Shown piece after piece: positions 1 to 8,840 of a DNA stretch of 64,000 nt. A program made the translations under genes and the position numbers. The notes under the pieces were generated by a model. The model was not told the origin of the DNA and did no database searches. It saw only the letters and a program-made list of their open reading frames with translations. Numbering within the stretch: position 1 is the stretch's first letter; every line of letters begins with the position of its first letter. The stretch is from NCBI GenBank assembly GCA_036384915.1, contig DASVLJ010000042.1, positions 1 to 64,000 of the forward strand, written 5' to 3'. Source of the DNA: PKWO01 sp036384915 (lineage in GTDB: Bacteria; Pseudomonadota; Gammaproteobacteria; Burkholderiales; Burkholderiaceae_D).

Positions 1-252
1 CAGCCGCCCGATTTCGCCGTACAGGCGATCCTCCCCGTTCTTGTCCTCCGCAGCAGGCTTGGGGCCGCGCTTGCCCTCGAACAGCGCGCCGGCGTGTTCC
101 AATATCTCCTTCTTCCACTGCCCAACCAGCACCGGGTGTACCCCATGCGCCTGCGCGATTTCGCTGATTGTCTTCACCCCGCGCACTGCCCCCAGTCCAA
201 CCTTGGCCTTGAATTCCGCCGTGTGCGTCTTGCGCTTCTTACCTTCACTCAT
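1..252 (-). CDS. IS3-family transposase OrfA, partial
   Basis: The first 84 residues of an OrfA helix-turn-helix protein are present, starting at ATG 252 and open to the window edge. The segment HTAEFKAKVGLGAVRG, followed by ISEIAQAHGVHPVLVGQWKK, is the typical helix-turn-helix of IS3-family OrfA, which binds the element ends and is fused to the OrfB catalytic domain by frameshifting. The catalytic part is beyond the window, so whether the IS is intact is unknown. Confidence 0.8.
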   Translation of the reverse strand, partial: MSEGKKRKTHTAEFKAKVGLGAVRGVKTISEIAQAHGVHPVLVGQWKKEILEHAGALFEGKRGPKPAAEDKNGEDRLYGEIGRL

Positions 253-320
253 TTGCTATCATCCCTTCATGGACGACAGCTTAAACTACCCGTCTTCTTC
301 TGTCTCGAATTCGGGGTCCA
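1..320 (-). mobile_element. End of an IS3-family insertion sequence
   Basis: The window opens inside an IS. Its orfA reads out of the window on the minus strand, and upstream of it the sequence TGGACCCCGAATTC (read on the minus strand from 320) looks like the terminal inverted repeat, with the TG start usual for IS3 elements. The other end lies outside, so neither the full inverted repeat pair nor a target duplication can be checked. The boundary at 320 is inferred. Confidence 0.6.
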
Positions 321-415
321 CTATAGGGCTTCGCTAAATGCTTGCGGCAGATCATGATCCGGAATAAGGCTTTTGATGAAGGGAAGTAAATCGACTCGAC
401 GATCTGTCGCGAAAT

Positions 416-1297
416 CTATTGGTCAATCGATACCGTTTGCACGATAGTCTCGGATTCCGCATATACCTCCGGCTCCCGCTGCTTCAGGTAGCGCGACACC
501 GGCTTGTTCTCCAGTAGTTTAGCCAAGTACCCCTTGGCCAGCACCAGGTGCAGCACATCCTGCCCGTAAGTCTGCTCCACTGACTTGTACTGCACCTGCA
601 GGTTGCTCATCTCCCGTTCCATCTTGGCGATCTGTTCCTGCGACACGCCGCCCATGCGCTGCGGCTTCTTCCCCTCGACCAGCAGGTTCGCAGGCGTAGC
701 CACCAGCATCGCCTCGGCATAGGCGGACGTGATGTTGTTGGCCGAGACCATCAGCTCGACGCATTCGACCTGCCGCGTCGGCTTCATCTTCCGCAGCACG
801 CGCGAGATGTCCGCAGAAAACTGCCGATCCGCCAGCAGCTCCACCACTTCCGGGCACAACCCGTTCAAAAGAGTGAGCTTCTTGCTGATCTGGCTGATAT
901 TGACGTTCAATGCCTTAGCCAAACGCTGCGGCGTGACGCCGCGCTCGATCGCGCGCCGGATCATGAAGTGCTCCTGCACGGTCGAGAGCCGGTTGATGCG
1001 GCTGTTGTAGGTATAGCTCTCGTCGTCGGTCGCAATCAGGCAGCAGGCCTCGGTGCCGCCCAGCTCCTGCAGCGCCAGGAGGCGCAGGTGGCCGTCTAAC
1101 AGGATATGCAGCTCCGACCCCTTCTCGGCCGGCACCACGGACAGCGGCTCGATCAGCCCGACTTCCTCGATCGAAGCCTTGATCTGCACGAACTTGCGCA
1201 GGTTCACCGTCTCGGGCGGCAGCTTGCGCGACAGCAGGATCCTGTCGATCGGGATGTTAAGCGGCTCCGGGATGAAGCCCAGGGCGACGGTAGTCAT
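416..1297 (-). CDS. ParB N-terminal domain protein (second of the pair)
   Basis: This is a 293-aa ParB-like protein. An N-terminal ParB/sulfiredoxin-type fold contains the motif LLDGHLRLLAL (about residues 66-76), which stands where ParB proteins carry the GERR nucleotide-binding motif. A helix-turn-helix follows at about residues 120-140 (VTPQRLAKALNVNISQISKK). The C-terminal half is charged and probably helical. The ATG at 1297 overlaps the end of the upstream ParB-like gene by 4 bases (ATGA), so the two are translationally coupled. The family binds DNA site-specifically. With the recombinase upstream, a role in excision, insertion or maintenance of a mobile element is more likely than chromosome partitioning, but that is inference. 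Confidence 0.75.
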   Translation of the reverse strand: MTTVALGFIPEPLNIPIDRILLSRKLPPETVNLRKFVQIKASIEEVGLIEPLSVVPAEKGSELHILLDGHLRLLALQELGGTEACCLIATDDESYTYNSRINRLSTVQEHFMIRRAIERGVTPQRLAKALNVNISQISKKLTLLNGLCPEVVELLADRQFSADISRVLRKMKPTRQVECVELMVSANNITSAYAEAMLVATPANLLVEGKKPQRMGGVSQEQIAKMEREMSNLQVQYKSVEQTYGQDVLHLVLAKGYLAKLLENKPVSRYLKQREPEVYAESETIVQTVSIDQ

Positions 1298-2307
1298 GCC
1301 GCACGTCCCACCGGCCAGACGCGCTCGGCCAGGTACTTGGGCAGGGTGTCCAGCCCCTCGGCGCGCAGCAGCGTCGTGAAATTCTCGTCCTTCAGCAGCT
1401 GGCGCAACGCGCCGGTGATAAACATCAGCCGGTGCTGGGCGAATTCCGCCTTCTTGACCATTTGCTTTTGCCGCGATACCTCCTTCTGGTAGGTGCGGAT
1501 CAGGCTCGACGTGGTGATGTCCTCGCGCTTGCGCCGCCCAATGGCGGTCGCGCTCCTGCCCAGGGTGGCCCGTTTCTCCAGCACGCGCCTGGCCTGGATC
1601 AGCTGCTTGCCGCGCAGGGCGCCCGATTCGTAGGCATTTTGCAGCGCCACCTGCACCGCCTTGTTGTCGTCGCCGGCGTCGGCGATGGTGATCGCGGCTG
1701 ACACCGGGATGCGGCCCTTGGCCACGGCGACCAGCAGGCGCTCCTCGCCGCTCTTCAACAAGGTCAGGATGCCGTTGACGTATTCGGGCGTCAGCCCTGT
1801 CTTGGCCGCGATGGCCTTCTTGTCGTAGCCCTGCTTGTGCAGCCGCTCGATCCCCTGCATTACCTCCAGCGGCCGGTGCTGGCGCCGGGCGATGTTTTCC
1901 GAGAGGTTCATGATCAGTGCATCCTCGTCGCTGACCTTGACCACCAGTGCCGGGATGGTGGCCTGGCCGAGCGCCCGGAACGCCTTGACACGTCCCTCGC
2001 CGCAAACCAACAGGTAGCGCAACGTGCCGTCGGGTTTCCTCCTTTCGGTGACGGTGATGGGTTTCTTCAGGCCGATGGCCTTGATGTTGGCGACGATTTC
2101 CTCGAACACCTTGTTGTTGCGCTCGCGCGCATTCAAGACCTCGATCTGGTCGATCGGGATCATGCGCATCTCGCCGGGCTGGCGCTCCGCGCGCTGGACC
2201 TGCTCCTGGCCGTCCATGCGATCGGCCTGTTCGACCTGTTCGGCCTCTTCGCCCCTTCCGGTCCTTTCAACCCTCTCGGCCCGCTCCATTCTGTCCATGC
2301 GATCCAT
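1294..2307 (-). CDS. RepB/ParB-type plasmid-partitioning-like protein
   Basis: The 337-aa product has an odd N-terminal tail of about 45 residues rich in D/E, R, M and Q, then a ParB core with CGEGR (about 102-106), the arginine-rich segment ENIARRQHRP (about 138-147) and a helix-turn-helix (about 160-182, YDKKAIAAKTGLTPEYV). The second half resembles the C-terminal domain of RepB-type partition proteins. Only 2 bases separate its ATG (2307) from the recombinase stop. An internal start near MRMIPIDQIEVL would drop the low-complexity tail and cannot be excluded. No ParA ATPase is nearby, so classical partition is unlikely. Confidence 0.75.
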   Translation of the reverse strand: MDRMDRMERAERVERTGRGEEAEQVEQADRMDGQEQVQRAERQPGEMRMIPIDQIEVLNARERNNKVFEEIVANIKAIGLKKPITVTERRKPDGTLRYLLVCGEGRVKAFRALGQATIPALVVKVSDEDALIMNLSENIARRQHRPLEVMQGIERLHKQGYDKKAIAAKTGLTPEYVNGILTLLKSGEERLLVAVAKGRIPVSAAITIADAGDDNKAVQVALQNAYESGALRGKQLIQARRVLEKRATLGRSATAIGRRKREDITTSSLIRTYQKEVSRQKQMVKKAEFAQHRLMFITGALRQLLKDENFTTLLRAEGLDTLPKYLAERVWPVGRAA

Positions 2308-2309
2308 GA

Positions 2310-3911
2310 TCAGGCCACCCTTCTCACCCGCGAGCGCTCGGCCATGCGGTACAGGTAGTCCAGCGTGTCGTAGCGGTACACCTCGAACTCGGCCGGGTTG
2401 CGCTCCTTCAGGCTGACCCTGGCCCTTGTAGCATCGAAGTCCAGCCGCGGCAGCAGGTAGTAGTCGAGCGGCTGCCGGTTGGCGTGGTCGAGCCGGACCG
2501 CCACCGTGATGTCCGGCGCCAGGCTGGTGTCAAACCTTACCTTCCAAGAAAACCTCCCGAACCCGCGTTCTTGGCAGCGCGACAGCACCAGCGAGACGCT
2601 GAACTCGTCGTTCAGCCGCAGCATGTCGGTGGCCGGGTCGCGCACCACCGTTCCGCCCAGGGCGGCGATGGCCGCCTCGGTCTGCGACACGATCTCGGAG
2701 TGGTAGCGGCGCAGGAAGCGGTTGGCCTCGAGGTAGCGGTAGTCGCGGTCGGGCGAGAAGCCAACCGTGCGGTAGGCCTGCAGCAGGCTGCCGAAGCGGT
2801 GCGAGTAGACGGCGGTCGAGGGCATGCCCTCGGTCTCGTTGATGACCAGGCCGGAGAGGAAGCCGCGCTGCTCGTAGAGCTTCCTGAGACGATCGACCAG
2901 CTCCGCGTCGGTGTAGCGTCGGGCCCGTCCCTGCATGATGCCGCGCACGGTGTAGAACAGCTCGGGCGGCACGATGGAGTCGAAGGCGCAGTCCTTCCTG
3001 ATCCACATCTCCGGGGTATTGACCACGTGCAGCTTCTTGAGCTTGAACGAGGTGCGGTTGTAGACGTTGTTGCCGATGTATTTTTCGTTGGTGAGCACCT
3101 CGTGGATGGTGGCACGGGTCCAGGCGCGGCCGAGATCGGTCTTGACGCCCATGCCGTTCAACCTGCCGGCGATCTCGGTTTCGACCAGACCCTCGTCGAC
3201 GAACCAGCGGTAGACCTGGTTCACGGTGTGGATCTCGTCGTCCGGGCCCGGCACCAGGACGACGCGGTCGGTTTGCAGGCTCTTGTGCTCGCCGCGCGCG
3301 AGCTCGGCCTTGGCGTCGCCGTTCTGGTCGACCAGTACGCGGCGCAGGCCATAGCCGGCTGGGCCGCCCTGGCGGAAGCCCAGCTCGATCAGGCGGCACT
3401 GTCCGGCGAACACCTTGGCCGACAGCTCGCGGCTGTATTCGCCGGCCATGGCACGCTTGACGCCCTTGACGATGGTCGAGACGGGCGAGCCATCGTTTTC
3501 GAACTGCTCGGCGCAGTACACGACCTGGATGCCGGCACGCCGGCAGCGGTACTCGTAGTACGCAGATTCATCGGCGTCCTGGAAGCGGCCCCAGCGGCTG
3601 ACGTCGTAGACCAGGATCATCTGGAAGTCCGGCGTACCGTTCTCGACGTCGCGCAACAGGCGCTGCAGGGCTTCCCTGCCGTCGATGCGCAAACCGCTTT
3701 TTCCGGCATCGGCATAGGTGCGGATGATCTCGATGCCGCGCCGTTCGGCGTAGTCGCGGATCTTGTCGGCCTGGTTCTCCGTGGAGTACTGCTGGTGGTC
3801 CGTGGACATGCGGACGTAGGCTACCGCGCGCAGTGCGACGGCCGTTTCGGCCGACGTCGACGAGCTGCCGTTCTCGGCGATCTCGAAATCCTGGGATTGG
3901 TCGTACAGCAT
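2310..3911 (-). CDS. Large serine recombinase
   Basis: A 533-aa site-specific recombinase. The N-terminal resolvase domain shows YVRMSTDHQQYS with the likely nucleophile Ser36, then DxSRWGRF at about 104-111. The recombinase domain with a zinc-ribbon-like/DNA-binding region and a long C-terminal extension follow. Large serine integrases cut and rejoin DNA through a 5' phosphoserine link and drive integration of phages and integrative elements. It is the first gene of a tight minus-strand unit with two ParB-like genes. The same three-gene arrangement is familiar from proteobacterial genomic islands. Attachment sites could not be identified within the window. Confidence 0.88.
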   Translation of the reverse strand: MLYDQSQDFEIAENGSSSTSAETAVALRAVAYVRMSTDHQQYSTENQADKIRDYAERRGIEIIRTYADAGKSGLRIDGREALQRLLRDVENGTPDFQMILVYDVSRWGRFQDADESAYYEYRCRRAGIQVVYCAEQFENDGSPVSTIVKGVKRAMAGEYSRELSAKVFAGQCRLIELGFRQGGPAGYGLRRVLVDQNGDAKAELARGEHKSLQTDRVVLVPGPDDEIHTVNQVYRWFVDEGLVETEIAGRLNGMGVKTDLGRAWTRATIHEVLTNEKYIGNNVYNRTSFKLKKLHVVNTPEMWIRKDCAFDSIVPPELFYTVRGIMQGRARRYTDAELVDRLRKLYEQRGFLSGLVINETEGMPSTAVYSHRFGSLLQAYRTVGFSPDRDYRYLEANRFLRRYHSEIVSQTEAAIAALGGTVVRDPATDMLRLNDEFSVSLVLSRCQERGFGRFSWKVRFDTSLAPDITVAVRLDHANRQPLDYYLLPRLDFDATRARVSLKERNPAEFEVYRYDTLDYLYRMAERSRVRRVA

Positions 3912-4038
3912 GGCCGTCCACCCTCAAAACGTGATCAGGGTTTCCCTGGCGCCGGCGCCCGCAAGCCGATCCCCGGAAAACATGTCTTCCACCGTAGCAG
4001 GTGCAAGGCCGACCTTGAAGCAAGTCCTCTCTTTGCAA

Positions 4039-4488
4039 TCAGCGCCGCCGCCCCGGAAGCCGCTTCAGGACTCGGATTTCGACGGTCCAGACGTCCATCT
4101 TTGCAATCACGGAATCAGGCACGGGATGGATCTGGTACAGCCCGGAATGCAGGTTTGGCGCGGTTTTGGAGGATATGCAGTCGTCCATCTTTGCAATCCG
4201 CTTGCCGTCGCGCTTGGCATTGCGGCCGGTTTGCATTTCGCGATTGTGGTTCGCATAATCCGGATGCTCCTCGCGGTAGTGCCGCCAGTAGTCGCCGTGG
4301 CTGCTGCTCCAGGCCTGCTGGGCACGCGCCTGGTTCTCCGCGTAGTCTGGATCGCTCTTGAGCTTCTGCTGCTGCCACTTCCGTTTGCGCGCTCGCTGGC
4401 ACGCCGGCTTCGAGCAGTAGGCCTGGCGGGGCGATTTGGGGTGAGGGTGAAAGTCTTGCCCACAGGCAGCACAGTGTTTGGTTTGCAT
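4039..4488 (-). CDS. Small zinc-binding protein of the recombinase-ParB module
   Basis: A 149-aa protein starting MQTKHCAACGQDFHPHP. Cys6, Cys9 and a further cysteine/histidine set up to about residue 30 (YCSKPACQRARKRKW) form a likely zinc finger followed by a strongly basic stretch. The rest is polar with no membrane segment. ATG 4488 was preferred over an upstream in-frame start at 4590 because the zinc motif begins there and a G-rich ribosome binding site precedes it. It lies 127 bases upstream of the recombinase, in the same direction. A DNA-binding accessory role is plausible. I know no precise function. Confidence 0.6.
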   Translation of the reverse strand: MQTKHCAACGQDFHPHPKSPRQAYCSKPACQRARKRKWQQQKLKSDPDYAENQARAQQAWSSSHGDYWRHYREEHPDYANHNREMQTGRNAKRDGKRIAKMDDCISSKTAPNLHSGLYQIHPVPDSVIAKMDVWTVEIRVLKRLPGRRR

Positions 4489-4716
4489 CGTCGTACCCCC
4501 ATGCCGGCAGCATGTACGAACGACAGTATTGCCCTTTGGCCAACCTGGTGCTGGCGGGCGGCGATCTGTTGCGGTATCGCAATCTTGCAAATGGGAAATG
4601 ACCGGCTCTAGCGGTTCTCAACCCTCACTCAATCTCGGGTCCTTGCAAAAGCACCGAAGTATCGAAGGTCGCGCCGGCCCGAAATTCCCGGTCTCAAGTT
4701 TTTTGACAAAAAAGTA

Positions 4717-4750
4717 GGCGTGTCGCATTTATTTCGACACGCCTTTTTTT
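4717..4750 (+). terminator. Rho-independent terminator
   Basis: A 9-bp perfect stem, GGCGTGTCG (4717-4725) with CGACACGCC (4735-4743), is followed by seven T on the plus strand and preceded by an A-run, so it could work in both directions. It separates the recombinase module from the remnant and toxin-antitoxin region. Confidence 0.75.
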
Positions 4751-4856
4751 GACCTTCTCAAAATAGATGCGCAAGTGCTTGATTTCCGGGGGAGGGATTT
4801 TCAACTATTTTGAGAACCTACAAAAAACCTCATGTGCAGCTGCATATCAAGGCATC

Positions 4857-5015
4857 ATGACAATTCCTAAATATGACGACTTGTTTGTCCCACTACTTCA
4901 AGCAATGCATAACTTAGGTGGATCGGCGTCAATTGCAGAGCAAGAGGATGAAGTTACCGGCTACTTGCACTTACACAGACAATGCGATACCCTGTTATCA
5001 ATAGGTATTACCTAG
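4857..5015 (+). pseudogene. Truncated Mrr-like restriction endonuclease, N-terminal remnant
   Basis: From ATG 4857 the frame reads MTIPKYDDLFVPLLQAMHN and continues LGGSASIAEQEDEV, matching the N-terminal winged-helix domain of Mrr-family modified-DNA endonucleases from memory. After about 33 residues the similarity is lost and the frame stops at 5015. The catalytic PD-(D/E)XK domain is absent. It is therefore read as a decayed fragment of a defence gene, next to a toxin-antitoxin pair. Confidence 0.5.
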
Positions 5016-5034
5016 TAATAACGAAGAATGGTCC

Positions 5035-5307
5035 ATGGCAACCTCGATCAAAATTGATGATGATTTGAAGGCGCGGGTGCAGCGTTTGGCTGGCCTGCGG
5101 GATCGTTCGCCGCATTGGATTATGCGTGAGGCAATTTCCCAATATGTGGCTCGCGAAGAGGCGCGCGAAAGCTTCAAGCAGGAGGCGCTGGCGTCGTGGG
5201 CAGAATTTCAGGAAACCGGCCGCCATCTCACCGGGCAGGAAGCTCGTGCCTGGCTGAACACTTGGGGTACCGAGGATGAAGCTGGGATTCCCGATTGCCA
5301 CGAGTAA
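5035..5307 (+). CDS. RHH-type antitoxin (CopG/ParD-like)
   Basis: A 90-aa protein beginning MATSIKIDDDLKARVQRLAG, a ribbon-helix-helix N-terminus (about residues 1-45) that binds operator DNA as a dimer. The C-terminal half is acidic and polar, the part that usually wraps the toxin. The gene overlaps the downstream toxin gene by 13 bases, the usual antitoxin-first order with translational coupling. It probably represses its own promoter with the toxin as co-repressor, as known for this class. Confidence 0.85.
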   Translation: MATSIKIDDDLKARVQRLAGLRDRSPHWIMREAISQYVAREEARESFKQEALASWAEFQETGRHLTGQEARAWLNTWGTEDEAGIPDCHE

Positions 5308-5588
5308 TCGTTACAGAAGGCGCAGCGAGCGGCATGGAGCGCTGCCGCCAGCTTCTGGCCACGAAAAGTCGTCAGGCGGCGAAGCGCGCAGGTCAAGCCA
5401 TTGAACGACAACTGGCCTTGCTTGAATCGAGTCCCGATATCGGCAGGCCGTTTTCAGATCTTCCCGAGTTGCGCGAATTGATGATCGAATTTGGCGACTC
5501 TGGTTATGTCGCACTATATCGCCACGAACCGGCATACGACACCATTTACGTCCTGGCCTTCAGGCATCAAAAGGAGGCGGGATATTAG
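5295..5588 (+). CDS. RelE/ParE-family toxin
   Basis: A 97-aa product with the RelE/ParE fold pattern: a helical N-terminal half, the conserved segment SSPDIGRPFSDLPELRELMI (about 49-68), a beta strand GYVALYR and the C-terminal strand YDTIYVLAFRHQKE. The first in-frame start is TTG 5295, inside the antitoxin gene. Members either cleave mRNA in the ribosome (RelE) or inhibit gyrase (ParE). The lack of clear RelE catalytic residues leaves this open. Confidence 0.8.
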   Translation: MPRVIVTEGAASGMERCRQLLATKSRQAAKRAGQAIERQLALLESSPDIGRPFSDLPELRELMIEFGDSGYVALYRHEPAYDTIYVLAFRHQKEAGY

Positions 5589-5733
5589 CTTTGTGCTTTG
5601 ATCGCACCAAGAATCAATATGGCTAATCAGGGCTTCTGATGCCCAATGCAAGCCAGATTTTTCATCAACATGAGCGCGACATGGCGCACTTTCCTATAAA
5701 GTAAGCGCTTTGTCATCATTGCGCTCTTTTCCC

Positions 5734-8226
5734 ATGCCATCGCCCACAGCAAAAAAACCTACCCCCAAGGCCAAGGCGGAGGAGCGCCTGTCGCGCTCAC
5801 GCATGCCCGAAAACCTTTCGGTGGAGGAGTGGCAAATCGGGTTGCGCCGGCAGTTCGGGCGGGAGCAGGCCTATACGCTGGAGAATATCGGTTCGGAGCC
5901 GTTTTTTTCCGAATTCATTGTGGCCAACCCGGATAGCGACGGCCGATATCGGGTCGCGATTCGAGGTACGACGCCTGGCGAGAACTTTTGTTCCTGTCCC
6001 GATTTTGCGACGAATGATCTGGGAACCTGCAAGCATGTCGAGTTCGCGTTGGCCAAGCTGGAAGCAAGGCGTGGCGGCAAGGCTGCGCTGAAACGCGGTT
6101 TCGCGCCCGAGTATAGCGAGCTTTATTTGCATTATGCCGGGGCGCGCGGCGTGCGTTTCCGTGTCGGCACGGCGTGCCCGGCGGGCTTGCGCAAGGCCGG
6201 CGCCAAGCTGTTCGACGCGTCGGCCGGCTGGAGGTTGGCGCCGGAGCGGTTCGGCGAGTTGCCGGCCTTTTTGAAGAAGGCGCAAAAGGCGGGGCACGAG
6301 GTGCGTTGTTACGACGATGCGTTGGCGTTCGTGGCCGAACTGCGCGATACCGAGGAGCGGCGCCGCGTGCTCGATGAAACCTACCCGCGCGGCGCCGACA
6401 GCCGGGCTTTGCGCAATTTGCTCAAGACACCCTTGTATCGCTATCAGCTTGAGGGCGCCTTGTTTGCCGCCCGTGCGGGGCGTTGCCTGATCGGCGACGA
6501 AATGGGCTTGGGCAAGACGGTCCAGGCGATCGCCGGGGCGGAATTGCTGTCGCGCCATTTCGGCGTGGAGCGCGTGCTGGTGGTGTGCCCGGTGTCGCTC
6601 AAGCACCAATGGCAACAGGAATTGGCCCGCTTTTCCGGAAGGCGCGCCCAGGTGGTGCGCGGCTTGCGCGCCGAACGGGAAGCGCATTACCGGGAGGAGA
6701 CCCCGCTTAAGATCACCAACTACGAAACCCTGGCGCGCGATCTCGATCTGATCGAGGCATGGGCGCCGGATCTGGTCATCGTGGATGAAGCCCAGCGTAT
6801 CAAGAACTGGAACACGGTGGCGGCGCGCGCGTTGAAGCGGATTTCCAGTCCCTATGCCATCGTCTTGACCGGGACACCGCTGGAAAACCGGCTCGAAGAG
6901 CTGATTTCTATCGTGCAGTTTGTCGACCGGCACCGGCTTGGCCCCACCTGGCGCTTGCTGCATGAACATCAGCGGCGCGACGAGACCGGACGGGTGACGG
7001 GTTACCAGGGGCTCGACCGCATCGGCAAGACTTTGGCGCCGGTGATGCTGCGCCGGCGCAAGGCGGAGGTGTTGAGCCAATTGCCGCCCCGGGTCGACAG
7101 TACGCGCTTCGTGCCGATGACGGAACAGCAGATGGTGCATCACAACGAGAACGGTGAAATCGTCCAACGCATCGTGAGCCGTTGGCGCAAGACGGGGTAT
7201 ATTTCCGACGCCGACCAGCGCCGTCTGACGTGCGCCTTGCAGAACATGCGCATGTCGTGCAACAGCACCTATCTGCTGGACCATGAAACCGACCATGGCA
7301 CCAAGTCCGGCGAGCTGGTCGATTTGCTGGAGGAGATGCTGGCCATCCCCGGGAACAAGGTGGTGGTGTTCAGCCAGTGGGTGCGCACCCACGAGATTCT
7401 CATTCGCCGTCTGAAGGAGAAGGCTTGGGGCCACGTGCTGTTTCATGGCGGGGTGCCGAGCGAGAAACGCCCTCCCCTGGTGGATCGCTTTCTGCAAGAC
7501 CCGGATTGCCGCGTATTTCTTTCAACCGATGCCGGCGGCGTCGGGTTGAATCTGCAGCATGGTGCGGCGACGGTGATCAATATGGATATGCCGTGGAACC
7601 CCGCTATTCTTGAACAGCGCATCGGCCGAGTTTTCCGGCTCGGGCAGGCACGCGGCGTTCAAGTGGTGAACCTGGTTGCCCAAGGCACGATCGAGGAAGG
7701 CATGCTGTCGCTGCTGTCGTTCAAGAAGTCGCTGTTTGCCGGCGTTCTCGACGGCGGGGAAAGCGAAGTGTTCATGAATGGCGGCAGGTTGTCGAAGTTC
7801 ATGGAGAGCGTCGAGCAGGTGACCGGCGCCGCCAGCGTAGCCGGGGCGGCGGAAACGCTGCCAGCGGTGGAGCACGCCGAGCCGCTCCCTACGCAGTCTC
7901 TTGCCGACGAAGAAAAGCCATCGCCGGACGCGGCAGCATCGGCCCATGCACCGCAACAGCAAAACGGCGCCGGCGCGGATTCGCCGCCCCCCTTGGCCGA
8001 CGCCTGGACGCCGCTGGTGGAGGCCGGATTGGCGTTCGTCAATGCCATGGTTTCGGCTGAGGCTGAGGCTGGGGCCGGCGCGGGCGCGAAGAAAGGATTG
8101 TCGGGCCTGATCGGAACGGACGCCGACACGGGCAAGTCATACATCAAGCTGCCGATGCCCGAGCCGGCGGCGCTGGGGCGTCTGGCGGATGCGTTGGCCG
8201 GCCTGATTTCGAACCTGCGGCGCTGA
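5734..8226 (+). CDS. SWIM zinc finger plus SNF2-family helicase
   Basis: A protein of about 830 aa. A SWIM zinc finger (CSCPDF...GTCKH, about residues 86-101) precedes a two-lobed SNF2 ATPase: Walker A GDEMGLGKT (about 254-262), DEAQ box (about 351-354), LTGTPLENR, and in lobe two FHGGVPSEKR and QRIGRVFRLGQ. A poly-Ala/Pro linker and a short C-terminal region (LPMPEPAALGRLADALAGLI) finish it. SNF2 proteins translocate on double-stranded DNA. The SWIM-SNF2 pair is common in bacteria but without a fixed role. ATG 5734 is preferred; a TTG at 5710 would add eight residues. It lies between a toxin-antitoxin pair and the Wadjet genes, so a defence role is possible. Confidence 0.85.
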   Translation: MPSPTAKKPTPKAKAEERLSRSRMPENLSVEEWQIGLRRQFGREQAYTLENIGSEPFFSEFIVANPDSDGRYRVAIRGTTPGENFCSCPDFATNDLGTCKHVEFALAKLEARRGGKAALKRGFAPEYSELYLHYAGARGVRFRVGTACPAGLRKAGAKLFDASAGWRLAPERFGELPAFLKKAQKAGHEVRCYDDALAFVAELRDTEERRRVLDETYPRGADSRALRNLLKTPLYRYQLEGALFAARAGRCLIGDEMGLGKTVQAIAGAELLSRHFGVERVLVVCPVSLKHQWQQELARFSGRRAQVVRGLRAEREAHYREETPLKITNYETLARDLDLIEAWAPDLVIVDEAQRIKNWNTVAARALKRISSPYAIVLTGTPLENRLEELISIVQFVDRHRLGPTWRLLHEHQRRDETGRVTGYQGLDRIGKTLAPVMLRRRKAEVLSQLPPRVDSTRFVPMTEQQMVHHNENGEIVQRIVSRWRKTGYISDADQRRLTCALQNMRMSCNSTYLLDHETDHGTKSGELVDLLEEMLAIPGNKVVVFSQWVRTHEILIRRLKEKAWGHVLFHGGVPSEKRPPLVDRFLQDPDCRVFLSTDAGGVGLNLQHGAATVINMDMPWNPAILEQRIGRVFRLGQARGVQVVNLVAQGTIEEGMLSLLSFKKSLFAGVLDGGESEVFMNGGRLSKFMESVEQVTGAASVAGAAETLPAVEHAEPLPTQSLADEEKPSPDAAASAHAPQQQNGAGADSPPPLADAWTPLVEAGLAFVNAMVSAEAEAGAGAGAKKGLSGLIGTDADTGKSYIKLPMPEPAALGRLADALAGLISNLRR

Positions 8227-8260
8227 CGAGCCTGAAGGGCGTTGCCGATACGTGCTTGCC

Positions 8261-8707
8261 ATGAAGACATTCCCTCTTTCTACAACCTCTTCTGTCGACG
8301 AGAAGCTGCTTGCTTGGTGTCCTAATCTGTCCGATTGGGCGCAAAAATGGCGGATGGAGGATCGCGATGTCAGCTTGGGCGAGGAGATCGTCGCATTGCT
8401 CAGGCCTTTTCTGATTCACTTGCTGCAGCAGAACATGACACGTCGGACGTTTTGCCGCCATCGCGACAACGTATGGCTGCTCGGCGGGGAAATCATTCGC
8501 GAGGTGAATTTTGTGCCGGAGTTGAGACGATGCTCGGCGCTGGAACTGGTTCGCGAAACGGTTTGCGATGTTGATGGGCCGTTGATATCCCCTGCCTTGC
8601 AGGAGCGTGAACAACAGTCCTTTGATGCCACCTGTCGCTTGCTGCATCGTTTCTTGGAGAACCCGGCAGGGGAAAGGGAGGCGACTTCGCCTGATTATGC
8701 CAGCTGA
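8261..8707 (+). CDS. Uncharacterised 148-aa protein
   Basis: From ATG 8261 (MKTFPLSTTSSVDEKL) the frame encodes a soluble, mixed-charge protein with no signal peptide, membrane segment or known motif. It follows the SNF2 gene by about 34 bases in the same direction and precedes jetA by about 130 bases, so it may share a transcript with either. Codon use looks like its neighbours. I do not recognise a family. Confidence 0.55.
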   Translation: MKTFPLSTTSSVDEKLLAWCPNLSDWAQKWRMEDRDVSLGEEIVALLRPFLIHLLQQNMTRRTFCRHRDNVWLLGGEIIREVNFVPELRRCSALELVRETVCDVDGPLISPALQEREQQSFDATCRLLHRFLENPAGEREATSPDYAS

Positions 8708-8840
8708 CTATGCCAGCTGACATTGCGCGCATGTGGTCTGAATTTATAATGATGGCAGTCCATTTTCCTCTTACTGAAAACCGTTCGCAGTTCATGTTCT
8801 GCCGATATTGACTGGCCGGCCTGATCGAAACCGGGAAACC

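Noticed and set aside
2484..4361. A 625-codon open frame on the plus strand opposite the recombinase
   Set aside because: It mirrors the serine recombinase in GC-rich DNA, its product has no motif, and the minus frame has clear catalytic motifs.
5797..7497. A 566-codon minus-strand frame opposite the SNF2 helicase
   Set aside because: Shadow of the helicase frame; no ribosome site and no recognisable product.
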